Part shown: positions 11,248 through 11,859 of the stretch, piece after piece | How the letters are laid out: every line of letters starts with the position of its first letter | Position numbering within the stretch: the stretch's first letter is position 1 | Assembly (NCBI GenBank): GCA_036510735.1 | Contig: DATCDK010000156.1 | Span: 1-11,859, forward strand | Reading direction: 5' to 3' | DNA from: PALSA-607 sp036510735 | GTDB lineage: Bacteria > Actinomycetota > Actinomycetes > Acidothermales > Acidothermaceae | DNA length: 11,859 nt | Made by a program: the position numbers and the translations under genes | Notes under the pieces: generated by a model | What the model was told of the DNA's origin: nothing | Seen by the model: the letters and a program-made list of their open reading frames with translations, nothing else | Databases searched by the model: none

Positions 11248-11351
11248 ACTGGTGCGCCGTGATCTTCCTCGCGTTCGCGGAGCGTGACGCCCATCTGACC
11301 GTTTCAAAGGACGCGGGCAGCTTCTCTATCTGGCGCAGTCGCGCCCTCTGA
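11244..11351 (+). CDS. putative 35-aa protein between MuF and scaffold genes
   Basis: GTG 11244 overlaps the MuF stop as GTGA and the frame closes at TGA 11349-11351. The peptide starts N-W-C-A-V-I-F-L-A-F-A-E-R-D-A and contains S-K-D-A-G-S-F-S-I-W. The ribosome site is weak and no family is recognised. The overlap is the main argument for it; it could equally be a non-coding spacer before the scaffold gene. Confidence 0.35.
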   Translation: MNWCAVIFLAFAERDAHLTVSKDAGSFSIWRSRAL

Positions 11352-11397
11352 TTCTTCGTCGCCCAGGTGGCAACGGTGCACCAAACCCACTCGGCCC

Positions 11398-11403
11398 AGG
11401 AGG
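11398..11403 (+). promoter_or_regulatory. strong ribosome-binding site for the scaffold gene (AGGAGG)
   Basis: AGGAGG with a 9-nt spacer before ATG 11413. Scaffold proteins are needed in high amounts, which agrees with an independent strong site rather than a stop-start overlap. Confidence 0.7.
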
Positions 11404-11412
11404 CCATCCGCT

Positions 11413-11859
11413 ATGAGCGAGCAGACCATCGCGCCCGTAACACCGCCTGCACTAGCCCCGGTGGCTCCGCAGACACCCGCACCAACCGCCCCATTGACGC
11501 CACCGGCAGAGGACGTGTCGACGCTCCCCCAATGGGCGCGTGACGCGATCACCAAAGCCAACAGCGAAGCGGCCGCGGCTCGCATCAAAGCGAAGGAACT
11601 CGAGCCCGCTGCGGCGCAGTTCGCGGCGCTTGAGGAAGCCAGCAAAACCGAGGCGCAACGGCTCGCAGAGTCCGAAGCCACGGCGAAGCGTGAAGCCCTG
11701 GAGGCTCGCGCGGAATCAGCCCGTTACAAGGTCGCCCTCGCCCACGGGATTCCCGCAGACGATTTCGACTTGCTCGGCACCGGCACGGAGGAAGAGATCA
11801 CTGCGCGTGCGGTGAAGATCGCGGCGAAGAACGCAGCCCAGGCGGCTGCCACCGCGACC
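11413..11859 (+). CDS. head scaffolding protein (3' partial)
   Basis: The frame is open from ATG 11413 to the last base, giving 149 residues with no stop, so the C-terminus is outside the window. The product has the classic scaffold layout. It starts with a Pro/Ala/Thr-rich disordered part (about residues 7-34), then T-L-P-Q-W-A-R-D-A-I-T-K-A-N, then a long charged coiled coil rich in Ala/Glu/Lys/Arg (about 47-108). A conserved-looking A-L-A-H-G-I-P-A-D-D-F-D-L-L segment and another helix follow. Scaffolds guide capsid shell assembly and are lost before DNA packaging. Position after portal and MuF, and presumably before the major capsid gene, supports the call. Confidence 0.88.
   Translation, partial: MSEQTIAPVTPPALAPVAPQTPAPTAPLTPPAEDVSTLPQWARDAITKANSEAAAARIKAKELEPAAAQFAALEEASKTEAQRLAESEATAKREALEARAESARYKVALAHGIPADDFDLLGTGTEEEITARAVKIAAKNAAQAAATAT

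Overview
The window is one continuous plus-strand piece of a GC-rich tailed bacteriophage (or prophage) of an actinobacterium. The evidence is the HK97/SPP1-type head module on the right (small and large terminase, portal, MuF-like protein, start of a scaffold), the frequent GTG starts and GTGA/ATGA overlaps, and small families that I know mainly from actinobacteriophages (a DUF6221-like protein, many small zinc ribbons, an HNH protein next to the terminase). The host genus cannot be fixed from the sequence. I see no integrase, lysis or tail genes, tRNA or CRISPR array.

Left region (1-4725): about twenty very short genes packed head to tail. Almost every stop overlaps the next start by 1-8 bases, so this looks like one translationally coupled polycistron. 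Many products carry paired cysteines (zinc ribbons or knuckles); others are a one-pass membrane peptide, a DUF6221-like protein and several unknowns. Within 1-1572, several otherwise unrelated genes end in the same kind of tail (Pro/Ala/Ser linker, then a V-L-G-V-P core). Three copies are nearly identical at DNA level and run into the ribosome site and start of the next gene. This shared tail/junction repeat is the most unusual signal in the window.

Middle (4726-6541): a helix-turn-helix gene with a putative leaderless promoter and a 7-bp direct repeat is followed by a strong intrinsic terminator. After it come a coiled-coil-like Ala-rich protein, a small conserved phage protein, and a damaged locus in which the start of a small Cys-containing gene is joined out of frame to the body of a proteasome-like (Ntn-hydrolase) protein lacking its N-terminus. 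The intact HNH endonuclease gene overlaps the stop of that remnant.

Right (6542-11859): a short G-rich non-coding gap, which could hold cos, precedes a small zinc-binding gene, terminase small and large subunits, portal, MuF-like minor head protein, a doubtful 35-residue ORF, and a scaffold-like protein that runs off the window. These would package DNA (HNH, TerS, TerL, portal) and build the procapsid (portal, MuF, scaffold). Codon choice changes visibly near 6545, suggesting a mosaic join.
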